Shown here piece after piece: positions 19,531-28,268 of a stretch of 56,406 bases of DNA (position 1 is its first letter; each line of letters opens with the position of its first letter). The notes under the pieces are model-generated. The model searched no databases, was not told the origin of the DNA, and saw nothing but the letters and a program-made list of their open reading frames with translations. Made by a program: the position numbers and the translations under genes. Origin of the DNA: Bowdeniella nasicola (GTDB lineage Bacteria; Actinomycetota; Actinomycetes; Actinomycetales; Actinomycetaceae); the NCBI RefSeq assembly GCF_001907295.1, contig NZ_MQVR01000006.1:1-56406 (forward strand). The letters run 5' to 3'.

Positions 19531-20997
19531 TTAGTGACCGGTGAGCTTCTCACGGAGAGCAGCCAGCGCCTCATCGGAGGCGAGGGTGCCGCCGGCGTCA
19601 GCCGGAGCCGCGGTGTAAGACGCGGGGGCGGGCACGGAGGTGTCGCCCTCGGCCGAAGCCTCGGCGTCATCTTCCATGGCCTTCGCGACCTGAGCCTTGT
19701 GGGCTTCCCAACGGGCCTGGGCCTGGACGTACTGGCCTTCCCATTCCTCGCGCTGTGCTTCGTAGCCTTCGAGCCATTCGTTGGTCTCGGGGTCGAAGCC
19801 TTCGGGGTACTTGTAGTTGCCCTGCTCGTCGTACTCGGCGGCCATGCCGTACAGCGACGGATCGAAGTCGTCGGAGTTCGGGTCGACGCCCTCGTTGGCC
19901 TGCTTGAGAGACAGCGAGATGCGGCGGCGGTCGAGGTCAATGTCGATGACCTTGACGAAGAGTTCGTCGCCGACCTTCGCGACCTGCTCGGGCACCTCGA
20001 CGTGGCGCACGGCCAGTTCGGAGATGTGCACGAGGCCCTCGATGCCGTCTTCGACGCGCACGAACGCACCGAACGGGACGAGCTTGGTGACCTTGCCGGG
20101 CACGACCTGGCCGATGGCGTGGGTGCGGGCGAACAGACGCCACGGATCTTCCTGGGTCGACTTCAGCGACAGGGAGACGCGCTCGCGATCCATGTCGACG
20201 TCGAGCACCTCGACAGTGACTTCCTGGCCGACCTCGACGACCTCGTTCGGGTGGTCGATGTGCTTCCAGGACAGTTCGGAGACGTGGACGAGACCGTCGA
20301 CGCCGCCGAGGTCCACGAACGCACCGAAGTTGACGATCGAGGAGACCACACCGGAGCGAACCTGGCCCTTCTGCAGGGTCTGCAGGAAGTGCGAACGCAC
20401 CTCGGACTGGGTCTGCTCGAGCCAGGCGCGACGCGAGAGGACCACGTTGTTGCGGTTCTTGTCGAGCTCAATGATCTTGGCTTCGATCTCGCGGCCGATG
20501 TAGGGCTGCAGATCGCGCACGCGACGCATCTCCACGAGGGAGGCGGGCAGGAAGCCACGCAGGCCGATATCGAGGATCAGGCCGCCCTTGACGACCTCGA
20601 TGACGGTGCCGGTGACGACGCCGTTTTCTTCCTTGACCTTTTCGATGGTGCCCCAGGCACGCTCGTACTGAGCGCGCTTCTTGGACAGCAGGAGACGGCC
20701 TTCCTTATCTTCCTTCTGGAGGACCAGGGCTTCGATCTTGTCTCCGACCTCAACGACCTCATCCGGGTCGATGTCGTGCTTGATCGAGAGTTCGCGGGAG
20801 AGGATAACACCTTCGGTCTTGTAGCCGATGTCGAGGAGAACCTCGTCGCGGTCGACCTTGACGACCGTGCCTTCGACGATATCCCCGTCATTGAAGTACT
20901 TGATGGTCTTGTCGATCTCAGAGAGGAGTTCCTCTTCCGAGCCGATGTCATTAACAGCGACCTGGGGGGTCGAAGGGGTGGTGGAGGTGGTGGTCAT
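19531..20997 (-). CDS. rpsA: 30S ribosomal protein S1
   Basis: A 488-aa S1 with four S1 RNA-binding repeats (about residues 35-105, 120-190, 208-278 and 293-365), seen as GDIVEGTVVKVDRDEVLLDI, GVVTGTVIEVVKGGLILDIG, GVVSSIVNFGAFVDLGGVDG and GKVTKLVPFGAFVRVEDGIE. A long acidic, low-complexity C-terminal tail follows and ends LAALREKLTGH. Four repeats are usual in actinobacteria, versus six in E. coli. ATG 20997 (MTTTSTTPSTPQVAVNDIGS) is chosen; the upstream in-frame extension is untranslated leader. A 10-12 nt spaced GGAG is the only ribosome-site-like sequence. It ends in a strong terminator. Confidence 0.97.
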   Translation of the reverse strand: MTTTSTTPSTPQVAVNDIGSEEELLSEIDKTIKYFNDGDIVEGTVVKVDRDEVLLDIGYKTEGVILSRELSIKHDIDPDEVVEVGDKIEALVLQKEDKEGRLLLSKKRAQYERAWGTIEKVKEENGVVTGTVIEVVKGGLILDIGLRGFLPASLVEMRRVRDLQPYIGREIEAKIIELDKNRNNVVLSRRAWLEQTQSEVRSHFLQTLQKGQVRSGVVSSIVNFGAFVDLGGVDGLVHVSELSWKHIDHPNEVVEVGQEVTVEVLDVDMDRERVSLSLKSTQEDPWRLFARTHAIGQVVPGKVTKLVPFGAFVRVEDGIEGLVHISELAVRHVEVPEQVAKVGDELFVKVIDIDLDRRRISLSLKQANEGVDPNSDDFDPSLYGMAAEYDEQGNYKYPEGFDPETNEWLEGYEAQREEWEGQYVQAQARWEAHKAQVAKAMEDDAEASAEGDTSVPAPASYTAAPADAGGTLASDEALAALREKLTGH

Positions 20998-21073
20998 TGA
21001 GTGATGACTCCGATACGGACAATTGTAGGTATTGATGGACAGGTTGTTGGCAACGCAGTCGTCGCCGTAGGCA

Positions 21074-21103
21074 AGTCTACTCACCCTTACCAAGCCGGAG
21101 CAA
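21074..21103 (-). promoter_or_regulatory. Probable rpsA promoter
   Basis: TTGCTC (-35, 21098-21103), an 18-bp spacer and TAGACT (-10, 21074-21079) predict a leader of about 70 nt. A second -10-like TACAAT at 21022-21027 would give a leader of about 17 nt. The two cannot be separated by sequence. Confidence 0.45.
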
Positions 21104-21158
21104 CCAATTTTGCCAGGTTTTACGCGATAGCCCGATCACGTTTCGGTCACGATTCGCT

Positions 21159-21164
21159 TAACGT
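21159..21164 (+). promoter_or_regulatory. -10 element (TAACGT) for the methyltransferase gene, leaderless type
   Basis: TAACGT, 7 nt, then ATG at 21172. It supports this ATG over the long upstream extension of the same frame. Confidence 0.5.
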
Positions 21165-21171
21165 GGGATTC

Positions 21172-21972
21172 ATGGGTGACGAATTTTTTGGTTACCGGCC
21201 ACTTGCGGCAGGCAGCCACCTCACCCACGAGTACTGGGATCGGGGCGCGAGAGACTATGCCGATGAGCATGTCGACTTCCTCACGCGGAACCGCCTGATC
21301 TGGGGGCCGGAGGGCTGGGATGAAGCCGATGTCCAGTGGCTCGGGACGCCCGAGGATCTCGCGGGTTTGCGCGTGCTCGAGGTCGGGTGCGGGCTCGCGC
21401 AGGGCGCGCGGTATCTGGCCTCGCTGGGGGCGCACGTCGTCGGGATCGATATCGCGCCCGGCATGCTGGGCGAGGCCCACCGGATCGATGCCGAGCTGGG
21501 CCGCGCTCCCCTTCCGCTACTCGCCGCCGATGCGTGCGCGCTGCCGCTCGCCGATCAGGTGGTTGACCTCGCGTTTTCGGCGTTCGGTGCGATCGCGTTC
21601 GTGCCCGATGTCGCGCCGCTGTATGCCGAGGTCGCGCGCGTGCTGCGGCCCGGTGGGCGCTGGGTATTTTCGGCACCACATCCGATGCGTTGGGTGTTTT
21701 CCGATGATCCGGTCGACGTCGAGCCCGAGCTGATCCGGTCGTATTTTGACCGCACGCCCTATCTCGAGGGGCACGGCGATCAGGTCAGCTACGCCGAGTT
21801 CCACCACACGCTCGAAGACCACGTGGCGGCGCTGGCCGCGAGCGGGTTCGTAATCGAGTCCTTGCGTGAGCCGCAGTTCGCGCCCGGCGTCGAGACGACG
21901 TGGGGCGGCTGGTCGGCCGAACGCTCGCGGCTGTTCCCGGGGACGATGGTGGTGCAGGCGCGCCGGCGTTAG
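21172..21972 (+). CDS. Class I SAM-dependent methyltransferase
   Basis: A 266-aa methyltransferase. Motif I LRVLEVGCGLAQGARYLASL lies at about residues 69-88, then HVVGIDIAPGMLGEAHRID with the acidic residue that binds the SAM ribose, LLAADACALPLADQVVDLAF (motif II/III) and VARVLRPGGRWVFS (post-II). It belongs to the Methyltransf_11 group common beside rpsA/polA in actinobacteria; the substrate is unknown. The ATG at 21172 gives MGDEFFGYRPLAAG, a clean family-like start. Its stop overlaps the convergent polA stop by 3 bp. Confidence 0.8.
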   Translation: MGDEFFGYRPLAAGSHLTHEYWDRGARDYADEHVDFLTRNRLIWGPEGWDEADVQWLGTPEDLAGLRVLEVGCGLAQGARYLASLGAHVVGIDIAPGMLGEAHRIDAELGRAPLPLLAADACALPLADQVVDLAFSAFGAIAFVPDVAPLYAEVARVLRPGGRWVFSAPHPMRWVFSDDPVDVEPELIRSYFDRTPYLEGHGDQVSYAEFHHTLEDHVAALAASGFVIESLREPQFAPGVETTWGGWSAERSRLFPGTMVVQARRR

Positions 21973-24644
21973 TGGCCGGCGGCCCGCCAGGATTCGCCCA
22001 CGCCGACGGAAACGTCGAGCGGCACGTTGAGCTTCGCGGCGCCCGCCATGTGCTCACGCACGAGTGCTTCGACCTGTTCGAGCTCGCCGGGCGCGATCTC
22101 TAAGACGAGTTCGTCGTGCACCTGCAACAGCATGCGCGAGGCGAGGCCGGTTTGGGTGAGGGCGTCGTCGATCGAGATCATCGCGACCTTGATGATGTCG
22201 GCGGCGCTGCCCTGGATCGGCGCGTTGAGGGCGGCACGCTCGGCCATTTCGCGGCGCTGCCGGTTATCGCTCGTGAGGTCGGGCAGGTAGCGGCGGCGGC
22301 CGAACATCGTCTCGGTGAAGCCGGTGCGGCGGGCTTGTTCGACGACGGTGCGCAGGTAGTCGCGTACTCGGCCGAAGCGGTCGAAGTACTCGTCCATGAG
22401 GGACTTGGCTTCGCCGACCTCGATGCCGAGCTGGCGCGAGAGGCCGAAGGAGGACAGCCCGTAGGCCAGGCCGTAGCTCATGGCTTTGACGCGGCTACGC
22501 ATCTGGGGCGTGACCTCGTCGATCGCGACGTCGAAGACGCGGGCGCCGACGAAGTTGTGGAGATCTTCGCCCTTGCGGAAGGCTTCGATGAGTCCGGCAT
22601 CTCCCGACAGGTGCGCCATGATGCGCATTTCGATCTGCGAGTAGTCGACGGTCATGAGGGTCTCGAAGCCCTCGCCGACGACGAAGGCCTCGCGGATGCG
22701 CAGGCCCGCTTCGGAGCGGGCGGGGATGTTTTGCAGGTTCGGGTCCGTCGAGGACAGGCGGCCCGTGGCGGCGACGGTCTGCTGGAACGTCGTGTGGATG
22801 CGGCCGTCGTCGGCCGTCGCCGAGCGGAGCGTCTCGACGATCTGGCGCAGCTTGATGCGGTCGCGGTGCGCGAGGAGTGCGGCGAGGAACGGATGGCCGG
22901 TCTTATCGAACAGGTCGGACAGGGCTTCGGCGTCGGTGGTCCAGCCGGTCTTCGTGCGCTTGGTCTTGGGCATCTGCAGATCCTCGAACAGGACTCGCTG
23001 CAACTGCTTTGGGCTCGAGAGGTTGATCTCTTCGCCGATGGCGGCGTAGGCGTCGGCGGCGGCCTGCTTGACGTCGGCATCGAGTTCGTCGAAGAGCTCG
23101 TTAAAGACGGTGGCCGAGACGGCGATGCCGGTTGATTCCATGTCCTGCAAGATGCGCTGGACCGGCAGCTCGAGCTTGGTCATGAGGTGGGACAGGGCGC
23201 GATCTTCGAGTTCGCCGGTGAGCTGGACTTCGAGTTCGGCGATCGCGAGGGCCTGCTGGGCAAGCGTATCGATCGCGGCATCGGAGTCGAGTTCGAAGGC
23301 GAGCTGCCCGCTCTCGGCATCGCTCGCGGCGACGTCGCGGTCGAGGTAGCGCTGGGCGAGGTCGATGAGGCTATGGCGGCGCTGGTCGGGGTGGATGAGG
23401 TAGGCCGCGATATCGGTATCGAACACGACGGAGTCGAGTTCATAGCCGAGGGCGCGCAGGCGGTGCCACAGCTGCTTTGCATCGTGGGCGATCTTCGGCG
23501 CCGGGCCCGAAAGGAAGGCCGAGAGGACCGCGTCCTCGCCTTCGGGCAGGGCCGACAGGTTGAGCACGAGGGCGTGGCTGCGCGTGGCGAGCGCGAAGCG
23601 GTCGACATCCGTCGCGCCCTCCGATATCGCGAGAGCGATTCGTTGCGCGTTTTCGTCTTCGGCGTGCGTCTGCAGGAACGCGGCGAGGTCACCGTCGTCG
23701 GACCAGGAGGCGATATCGAAGGACAGGTCCGGCTTATCGCTCGCACTTGCGGAGGCATCAGCATCGAGGGTGGCAAAGACGCGGTCGCGCAGCGTGTTGA
23801 ATTCGAGTGCGTCGAACACGGTGTGGACGGCTTCCCGGTCGACCGGTTCGACGATGAGCTCGTCGAAGCCGACGCCGAGATCCATGTCGGCCAGCAGGTG
23901 GTTTAGCTTGCGGTTGCGCAGGACGTTTTCGAGGTTGTCCCGGAATGACTGGCCGGCCTTGCCGCCGATCTCGTCCGCGCGTGCGATGACGTTGTCGAGT
24001 CCGTCGTACTGGCCGATCCATTTCGCGGCCGTCTTCGGACCGACGCCGGGGACGCCCGGCAGGTTATCGGAGGTCTCCCCCACGAGCGCCGCGAGTTCGG
24101 GGTAGCGTGCCGGCGGCACGCCGTACTTTTCTTCCACCGCTCCCGGCGTGAAGCGCTTGAGGACCGAGACGCCCTTCGTCGGGTAGAGCACCGTCGTCGT
24201 GTCCGTGACGAGCTGCAGGGTGTCGCGGTCGCCGGAGCAGATGAGGACATCGTCGAAGCCGGAGTCCTCGGCGGAGGTCTTCAGCGTCGCGACGATATCG
24301 TCGGCCTCAAAATCGGGCGCCTCGAGGTGGCGGATGCGCAGCGCGTCGAGCACCTCTTTAATGAGCGGGATCTGGCTCGCAAATTCCTCGGGCGCCTTAT
24401 CGCGGGTGCCCTTGTAATCGGAGTATTCACGGGTGCGGAAGGTCTCCGAGCCGACGTCGAAGGCGACCGCCACGTGGGTGGGCTTCTCCTCTGCGATGAG
24501 CTTGAGGAGCATCGAGGTAAAGCCGTGGACCGCGTTCGTGTGCTGGCCGGTCGACGTGGCAAAATTGTCGACGGGTAGGGCATAAAAAGCCCGAAACGCC
24601 ATCGAATGCCCGTCAATGAGGAGGAGTCTGCGCATGTCGCTCAT
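21969..24644 (-). CDS. polA: DNA polymerase I
   Basis: An 891-aa Pol I. The 5'-3' exonuclease domain covers about residues 1-290 (LLIDGHSMAFRAFYALP, AVAFDVGSETFRTREYSDYK, LICSGDRDTLQLV). The middle domain (about 300-490) has lost the DxE proofreading motif: ALAISEGATD stands where FDTETD is expected, so 3'-5' exonuclease is probably inactive, as in mycobacteria. The polymerase domain has motif A LMTVDYSQIEMRIMAH, motif B RSRVKAMSYGLAYGLSSFG and motif C LLQVHDELVLE. ATG 24644 is used because TAGGCT lies 7 nt upstream; ATG 24635 is the alternative. Its 5' end overlaps the divergent thioesterase gene. Confidence 0.96.
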   Translation of the reverse strand: MSDMRRLLLIDGHSMAFRAFYALPVDNFATSTGQHTNAVHGFTSMLLKLIAEEKPTHVAVAFDVGSETFRTREYSDYKGTRDKAPEEFASQIPLIKEVLDALRIRHLEAPDFEADDIVATLKTSAEDSGFDDVLICSGDRDTLQLVTDTTTVLYPTKGVSVLKRFTPGAVEEKYGVPPARYPELAALVGETSDNLPGVPGVGPKTAAKWIGQYDGLDNVIARADEIGGKAGQSFRDNLENVLRNRKLNHLLADMDLGVGFDELIVEPVDREAVHTVFDALEFNTLRDRVFATLDADASASASDKPDLSFDIASWSDDGDLAAFLQTHAEDENAQRIALAISEGATDVDRFALATRSHALVLNLSALPEGEDAVLSAFLSGPAPKIAHDAKQLWHRLRALGYELDSVVFDTDIAAYLIHPDQRRHSLIDLAQRYLDRDVAASDAESGQLAFELDSDAAIDTLAQQALAIAELEVQLTGELEDRALSHLMTKLELPVQRILQDMESTGIAVSATVFNELFDELDADVKQAAADAYAAIGEEINLSSPKQLQRVLFEDLQMPKTKRTKTGWTTDAEALSDLFDKTGHPFLAALLAHRDRIKLRQIVETLRSATADDGRIHTTFQQTVAATGRLSSTDPNLQNIPARSEAGLRIREAFVVGEGFETLMTVDYSQIEMRIMAHLSGDAGLIEAFRKGEDLHNFVGARVFDVAIDEVTPQMRSRVKAMSYGLAYGLSSFGLSRQLGIEVGEAKSLMDEYFDRFGRVRDYLRTVVEQARRTGFTETMFGRRRYLPDLTSDNRQRREMAERAALNAPIQGSAADIIKVAMISIDDALTQTGLASRMLLQVHDELVLEIAPGELEQVEALVREHMAGAAKLNVPLDVSVGVGESWRAAGH

Positions 24645-25098
24645 GGAATACAGCCTAGAGCCCCCCTCGGACTCGATCGACCTGGGTGCGCTCGCCGATC
24701 GCCTCGAGATGCGCCTAGTGGGCGTTGCTGTGGATCACGCAAGCGACCTGCGTTGCGTTATGACGATGCCGGTCGCGGGCAATACGCAGCCGTTCGGGCT
24801 CTTACACGGCGGTGCGAGCGCGGCCCTTGCCGAGCAGGCGGGCAGCGTCGCGGCGTTCATCGATCATCCGGGTAGGCGCCCCGCCGGCGTCGACCTTTCG
24901 ATCAAACATGTGAGCGGCGCGCGCGAGGGCATGGTCGGCGGTTACGTCTATCAGCTCGCCGTCTCGCGTCGGCTCGCGACCTACCGCATCGAGGTGCGCC
25001 GCGTCGGCGACGATCTGGCTGCTCCCGGGGATATCGTCGCGACCGCGCAGCTCACCGTCGTCTTCACGAACCCGGATACGACAACGCCCCGCGAGTAG
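24634..25098 (+). CDS. PaaI-family hotdog-fold thioesterase
   Basis: A 154-aa single hotdog domain. The diagnostic stretch is NTQPFGLLHGGASAALAEQA, where the Gly-Gly loop and the following acidic residue (Glu in AEQA) form the acyl-CoA thioesterase active site of the PaaI/YdiI group. VDLSIKHVSGAREG is the usual mid-domain strand. Likely substrates are aryl- or acyl-CoA; a role in menaquinone synthesis (DHNA-CoA hydrolysis) is one possibility for this group, not shown here. The ATG at 24634 is chosen because GAGGAGGAG sits 7 nt upstream. That Shine-Dalgarno sequence lies inside the antisense polA coding region. Confidence 0.82.
   Translation: MSLMEYSLEPPSDSIDLGALADRLEMRLVGVAVDHASDLRCVMTMPVAGNTQPFGLLHGGASAALAEQAGSVAAFIDHPGRRPAGVDLSIKHVSGAREGMVGGYVYQLAVSRRLATYRIEVRRVGDDLAAPGDIVATAQLTVVFTNPDTTTPRE
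24652..24657 (-). promoter_or_regulatory. -10 element (TAGGCT) for polA, leaderless type
   Basis: TAGGCT, 7 nt, then ATG at 24642-24644. The hexamer lies inside the coding region of the divergent thioesterase gene. Confidence 0.6.
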
Positions 25099-25115
25099 TT
25101 CGCGGGACGCCGTTG
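25082..25115. terminator. Possible bidirectional terminator hairpin
   Basis: CCCGCGA-GTAGT-TCGCGGG is a perfect 7-bp hairpin with additional flanking CAACG/CGTTG pairing, located between the convergent thioesterase and pdtaR genes. There is no T-run on either side, so it may only slow transcription. Confidence 0.35.
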
Positions 25116-25126
25116 CTAGGACGTCG

Positions 25127-25807
25127 CTAGGACTTCTTGGTGCCGATCTGCTCGATGACGGCGTCGGCGACCTCGCGCATCGTGAGGCGACGGTCCATCG
25201 AGGTCTTTTGGATCCAGCGGAAGGATTCCGGCTCGGTCAGGCCCATCTTGCTCATGAGCAGGCCCTTGGCGCGGTCGACGCGCTTGCGGGTCTCGAAGCG
25301 GTCGGTGAGGTCGGCGACCTCGGCCTCGAGCGACTGGATCTCGTTAAAGCGCGAGACCGCGATCTCGATCGCGGGCAGCAGGTCGGAGGGGTTGAACGGC
25401 TTTACGACGTAGGCCATCGCGCCGGCATCGCGGGCGCGCTCGACCAGTTCGGTCTGCGAGAACGCCGTGAGCATGACGACCGCGCAGATGCCTTCCTTGA
25501 TGATGCGTTCGGCGGCGGTGATGCCGTCCATTTCCGGCATCTTGATGTCCATGATGACGACGTCGGGCTCGAGCTCGGTGACGAGTTCGACGGCCTTGAG
25601 TCCATCGCCAGCTTCGCCGACAACGTCGTAGCCCGAATCGGTCAGGCATTCCACGATGTCGAGGCGGATCAGCGGCTCATCTTCAGCCACGACGACGCGG
25701 CGGGCGGCGCGCTTACCGGTCGGTTCCTTCGCCGATTCGCTCGCAATGTCATCGAGTTCGATGGGCGCCGAATCCTTGTCTTCGGTCACCTCGTTCTGTT
25801 CGCTCAT
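25127..25807 (-). CDS. pdtaR: ANTAR-domain response regulator (PdtaR-like)
   Basis: A 226-aa two-domain regulator. The receiver domain (about residues 35-150) has acidic pocket AEDEP, phospho-acceptor Asp in DVVIMDIKMPEMDG, conserved Thr in VMLTAF and Lys in YVVKPF. After a coiled coil, the ANTAR domain (about 160-220) has RAKGLLMSKMGLTEPESFRW and LTMREVADAVI. ANTAR proteins bind twin hexaloop hairpins in mRNA and act by antitermination; the mycobacterial homologue is paired with the kinase PdtaS, which is not in this window. The ATG at 25807 is preferred over a start further upstream. It lies just downstream of tRNA-Leu(CAA). Confidence 0.9.
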   Translation of the reverse strand: MSEQNEVTEDKDSAPIELDDIASESAKEPTGKRAARRVVVAEDEPLIRLDIVECLTDSGYDVVGEAGDGLKAVELVTELEPDVVIMDIKMPEMDGITAAERIIKEGICAVVMLTAFSQTELVERARDAGAMAYVVKPFNPSDLLPAIEIAVSRFNEIQSLEAEVADLTDRFETRKRVDRAKGLLMSKMGLTEPESFRWIQKTSMDRRLTMREVADAVIEQIGTKKS

Positions 25808-25841
25808 GTTCGCTTCTTTCACGCGGTTGGCCTTGGCTAAG

Positions 25842-25923
25842 TGCTCCCGGAGGGACTCGAACCCTCACGCCTTTCAGCGCTGCATTTTGAGTGCAGTGTG
25901 TCTACCGATTCCACCACAGGAGC
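25842..25923 (-). tRNA. tRNA-Leu (CAA)
   Basis: The minus strand folds as a class II tRNA. The acceptor stem is GCTCCTG/CGGGAGC with discriminator A, the anticodon stem CTGCA/TGCAG encloses loop CTCAAAA (anticodon CAA, reading UUG), the long variable arm is CGCTGAAAGGCG-like, and the T-arm is GAGGGTTCGAGTCCCTC. CCA is not encoded. Confidence 0.95.
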
Positions 25924-25943
25924 TCGCTTCAGATGCAGCTTTT

Positions 25944-25949
25944 ACGGTA
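25944..25949 (-). promoter_or_regulatory. Probable -10 element (TACCGT) for tRNA-Leu(CAA)
   Basis: TACCGT lies about 20 nt before the tRNA 5' end, at a position suited to a short pre-tRNA leader. No strong -35 is visible. Confidence 0.4.
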
Positions 25950-25997
25950 CCACCGGCGTTGTGGTGCTCCGATACATCTGAGAGCGTGATCCATCAC

Positions 25998-27428
25998 TCA
26001 GCGTTCGACGGGGAGGTGGACCTCTCCGATCTTGTGGACGCGGATCGAGTTGGTTGAACCGACGGTGCCCGGAGGCATGCCAGCGACGATGACGACGCGG
26101 TCGCCGTTTTCGCCAAGTCCCGACTCCTGCAGGTAGTAGTCGACCTGCTCGACCATGTCGTCGGTGTGGGAGACGGCCGGCACCTTATAGGTGTGCACGC
26201 CCCACGACAGGGCGAGCGAGTTGCGGGTCGCTTCCAGCGGCGTAAAGGCGAGCAGCGGGATGGGCGAACGCAGCCGCGACATGCGGCGGGCCGTATCGCC
26301 CGACTGGGTGAACGTCACGAGGTACTTGCACTCGATCATTTCGCCGATTTCCGCGGCGGCCTTCGTGATGACGCCGGAGCGGGTGTGCGGAGCCGAGGTG
26401 AGCGGGGCGATGCGGTCGCCACCGTTTTCCTCGGTGTTTTCGATGATACGGCTCATGGTGCGCACGGCTTCGATCGGGTATTCACCGACCGAGGTTTCGC
26501 CCGAGAGCATGACGGCGTCGGCGCCATCGAGGATGGCGTTGGCGCAGTCGGAGGCCTCGGCGCGCGTCGGGCGCGGGTTGGTGATCATCGATTCGAGGAC
26601 CTGGGTCGCGACGATGACCGGCTTGGCGAAGCGGCGCGCGAGCTCGATCGCGCGCTTTTGGACGAGCGGCACCTGCTCGAGCGGGAGCTCGACGCCGAGG
26701 TCGCCGCGGGCGACCATGATGCCGTCGAACGCGTCGACGATTTCCGTGAGGTTCTGGACGGCCTGCGGCTTTTCGATCTTCGCGAGGACGGGCACGCGGT
26801 GGCCGACCTCGTCCATGATCTCGTGGACGTCTTCGATATCGCGTGCGGAGCGCACGAAGGACAGGGCGATGAAGTCGGCGCCGATCTGAAGCGCCCAGCG
26901 CAGGTCTTCCTTGTCCTTTTCGCTCAGTGCGGGAACGGACACGGCGACGCCGGGCAGGTTGATGCCCTTGTGGTTGGAGACCGGGCCGGGCACCTCCACG
27001 CGGGTGACGACGTCGGTGTCGGTGACGTCAAGGACTCGCAGGGCGACCTTGCCGTCGTCGATCAGGAGGGGGTCACCGGTGCGGCAGTCGCCGGGCAGGC
27101 CCTTGAACGTCGTCGAGCACAGATCCTTCGTGCCGACGACATCGCGCGTGGTGATGGTGAAGGTCGCGCCTTCTTCCAAAAACACGGGGCCGGATTCGAA
27201 CGTGCCGAGGCGGATCTTCGGACCCTGCAGGTCGACGAGGACCGCGACGGCGCGCCCGGAGGTTTGGGCCGCGGCACGCACATTGGCGTATACGAGTTCG
27301 TGTTCTTCGGCGGTTCCGTGGGAGCGGTTGATTCGCGCCACGTCCATTCCGGCATCGACGAGTTCTTGGACTTTTTCCGGGGTTTCAGTCGCCGGACCAA
27401 TCGTGCAAACGATTTTGGCTCTACGCAT
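25998..27428 (-). CDS. pyk: Pyruvate kinase
   Basis: A 476-aa pyruvate kinase, converting phosphoenolpyruvate and ADP to pyruvate and ATP in glycolysis. It has AKIVCTIGPATETPEK at the N-terminus, substrate loop VARINRSHGT (an Asn-Arg-Ser variant of NFSHG), DLQGPKIR, the catalytic Lys in VLAKIEKPQAV, metal site MVARGDLGVELP and GADAVMLSGET. A C-terminal regulatory domain is present. The start ATG is at 27428, with TAGACT 6 nt upstream. It lies 41 bp downstream of trpA but has its own promoter. In mycobacteria lgt usually stands between trpA and pyk; it is absent here. Confidence 0.96.
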   Translation of the reverse strand: MRRAKIVCTIGPATETPEKVQELVDAGMDVARINRSHGTAEEHELVYANVRAAAQTSGRAVAVLVDLQGPKIRLGTFESGPVFLEEGATFTITTRDVVGTKDLCSTTFKGLPGDCRTGDPLLIDDGKVALRVLDVTDTDVVTRVEVPGPVSNHKGINLPGVAVSVPALSEKDKEDLRWALQIGADFIALSFVRSARDIEDVHEIMDEVGHRVPVLAKIEKPQAVQNLTEIVDAFDGIMVARGDLGVELPLEQVPLVQKRAIELARRFAKPVIVATQVLESMITNPRPTRAEASDCANAILDGADAVMLSGETSVGEYPIEAVRTMSRIIENTEENGGDRIAPLTSAPHTRSGVITKAAAEIGEMIECKYLVTFTQSGDTARRMSRLRSPIPLLAFTPLEATRNSLALSWGVHTYKVPAVSHTDDMVEQVDYYLQESGLGENGDRVVIVAGMPPGTVGSTNSIRVHKIGEVHLPVER

Positions 27429-27434
27429 GTTTCC

Positions 27435-27440
27435 AGTCTA
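27435..27440 (-). promoter_or_regulatory. -10 element (TAGACT) for pyk, leaderless type
   Basis: TAGACT, 6 nt, then ATG at 27426-27428. It lies in the 41-bp gap after trpA. Confidence 0.62.
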
Positions 27441-27469
27441 CGGGGTGGGGGGCTTTCTCGAGACTGATC

Positions 27470-28264
27470 TTAGCCCCCCGCGCGGGCACCCTCGCACCCG
27501 GCCGCGAGTTCGGTCGCGAGACGGGCGAGGCGATCCATGCCGTCATCGAGCGCGCGCAGCAGCGCGGAGCCCACGATCACGCCGTCAGCGAACGATCCGA
27601 TCTCGCGGGCCTGGGTGCCCGAGGACACTCCGAGGCCGACACACACGCGTTGCTCGGAGACCTCGCGCGTGCGGGCTACGAGCGTCTCGGCCGTCGAGTC
27701 GACTTCGCGGCGCTCCCCGGTCACGCCCATCGTCGAGGCGGCGTAGACGAAACCGCGGCAGGCGGCGGCCGTCATCGCGAGGCGCTCGTTCGTCGAGGAC
27801 GGGGCGACGAGGAAGACGCGGTCGAGGTCGAAGTCCGTGGCGGCGCCGATCCAGTCCTCGGCTTCGTCGGGGATGAGATCGGGCGTGATCGTGCCCGCTC
27901 CCCCGGCGGCCGCGAGGTCGCGGGCGAAGCGCTGTTCGCCGTAACGGAAGATCGGATTGTAGTACGTCATGACGAGGATCGGCGCGCCCGTCGCGGCGAG
28001 TTGCTCCACGATGGAAAAGACGTGCGGGGTGCGGGTGCCGGCGGCGAGTGCGGCAGCTCCGGTGTGCTGGATGACGGCGCCGTCCACGCCGGGGTCGGAG
28101 TACGGTAGGCCGATCTCGAGCATGTCGAAGCCGTGCTCGAGCAGGAGCTTGCCTGCGGCGACGGTCGTATCGACGTCGGGATAGCCCGCGGTCAGGTAGC
28201 CGATGAGGGCGGCGTCGCCGCGGGCGAGCCGGGCGTCGATGGCCGCTTCGGTGCGTGAGGTCAC
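27470..28264 (-). CDS. trpA: Tryptophan synthase alpha chain
   Basis: A 264-aa TIM barrel that cleaves indole-3-glycerol phosphate to indole, which passes to TrpB. The catalytic Glu is in MLEIGLPYSDPG and the catalytic Asp in VDGAVIQHTG; both are kept, although the canonical P-F/Y-S-D-P-x-A-D-G is slightly changed to PYSDPGVDG. Phosphate-binding motifs appear near GVTGERREV and VGLGVSSG. GTG at 28264 is preceded by AGGAG, 4 bp after the trpB stop. It is the last gene of the trp block. Confidence 0.95.
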   Translation of the reverse strand: MTSRTEAAIDARLARGDAALIGYLTAGYPDVDTTVAAGKLLLEHGFDMLEIGLPYSDPGVDGAVIQHTGAAALAAGTRTPHVFSIVEQLAATGAPILVMTYYNPIFRYGEQRFARDLAAAGGAGTITPDLIPDEAEDWIGAATDFDLDRVFLVAPSSTNERLAMTAAACRGFVYAASTMGVTGERREVDSTAETLVARTREVSEQRVCVGLGVSSGTQAREIGSFADGVIVGSALLRALDDGMDRLARLATELAAGCEGARAGG

Positions 28265-28268
28265 GGGC

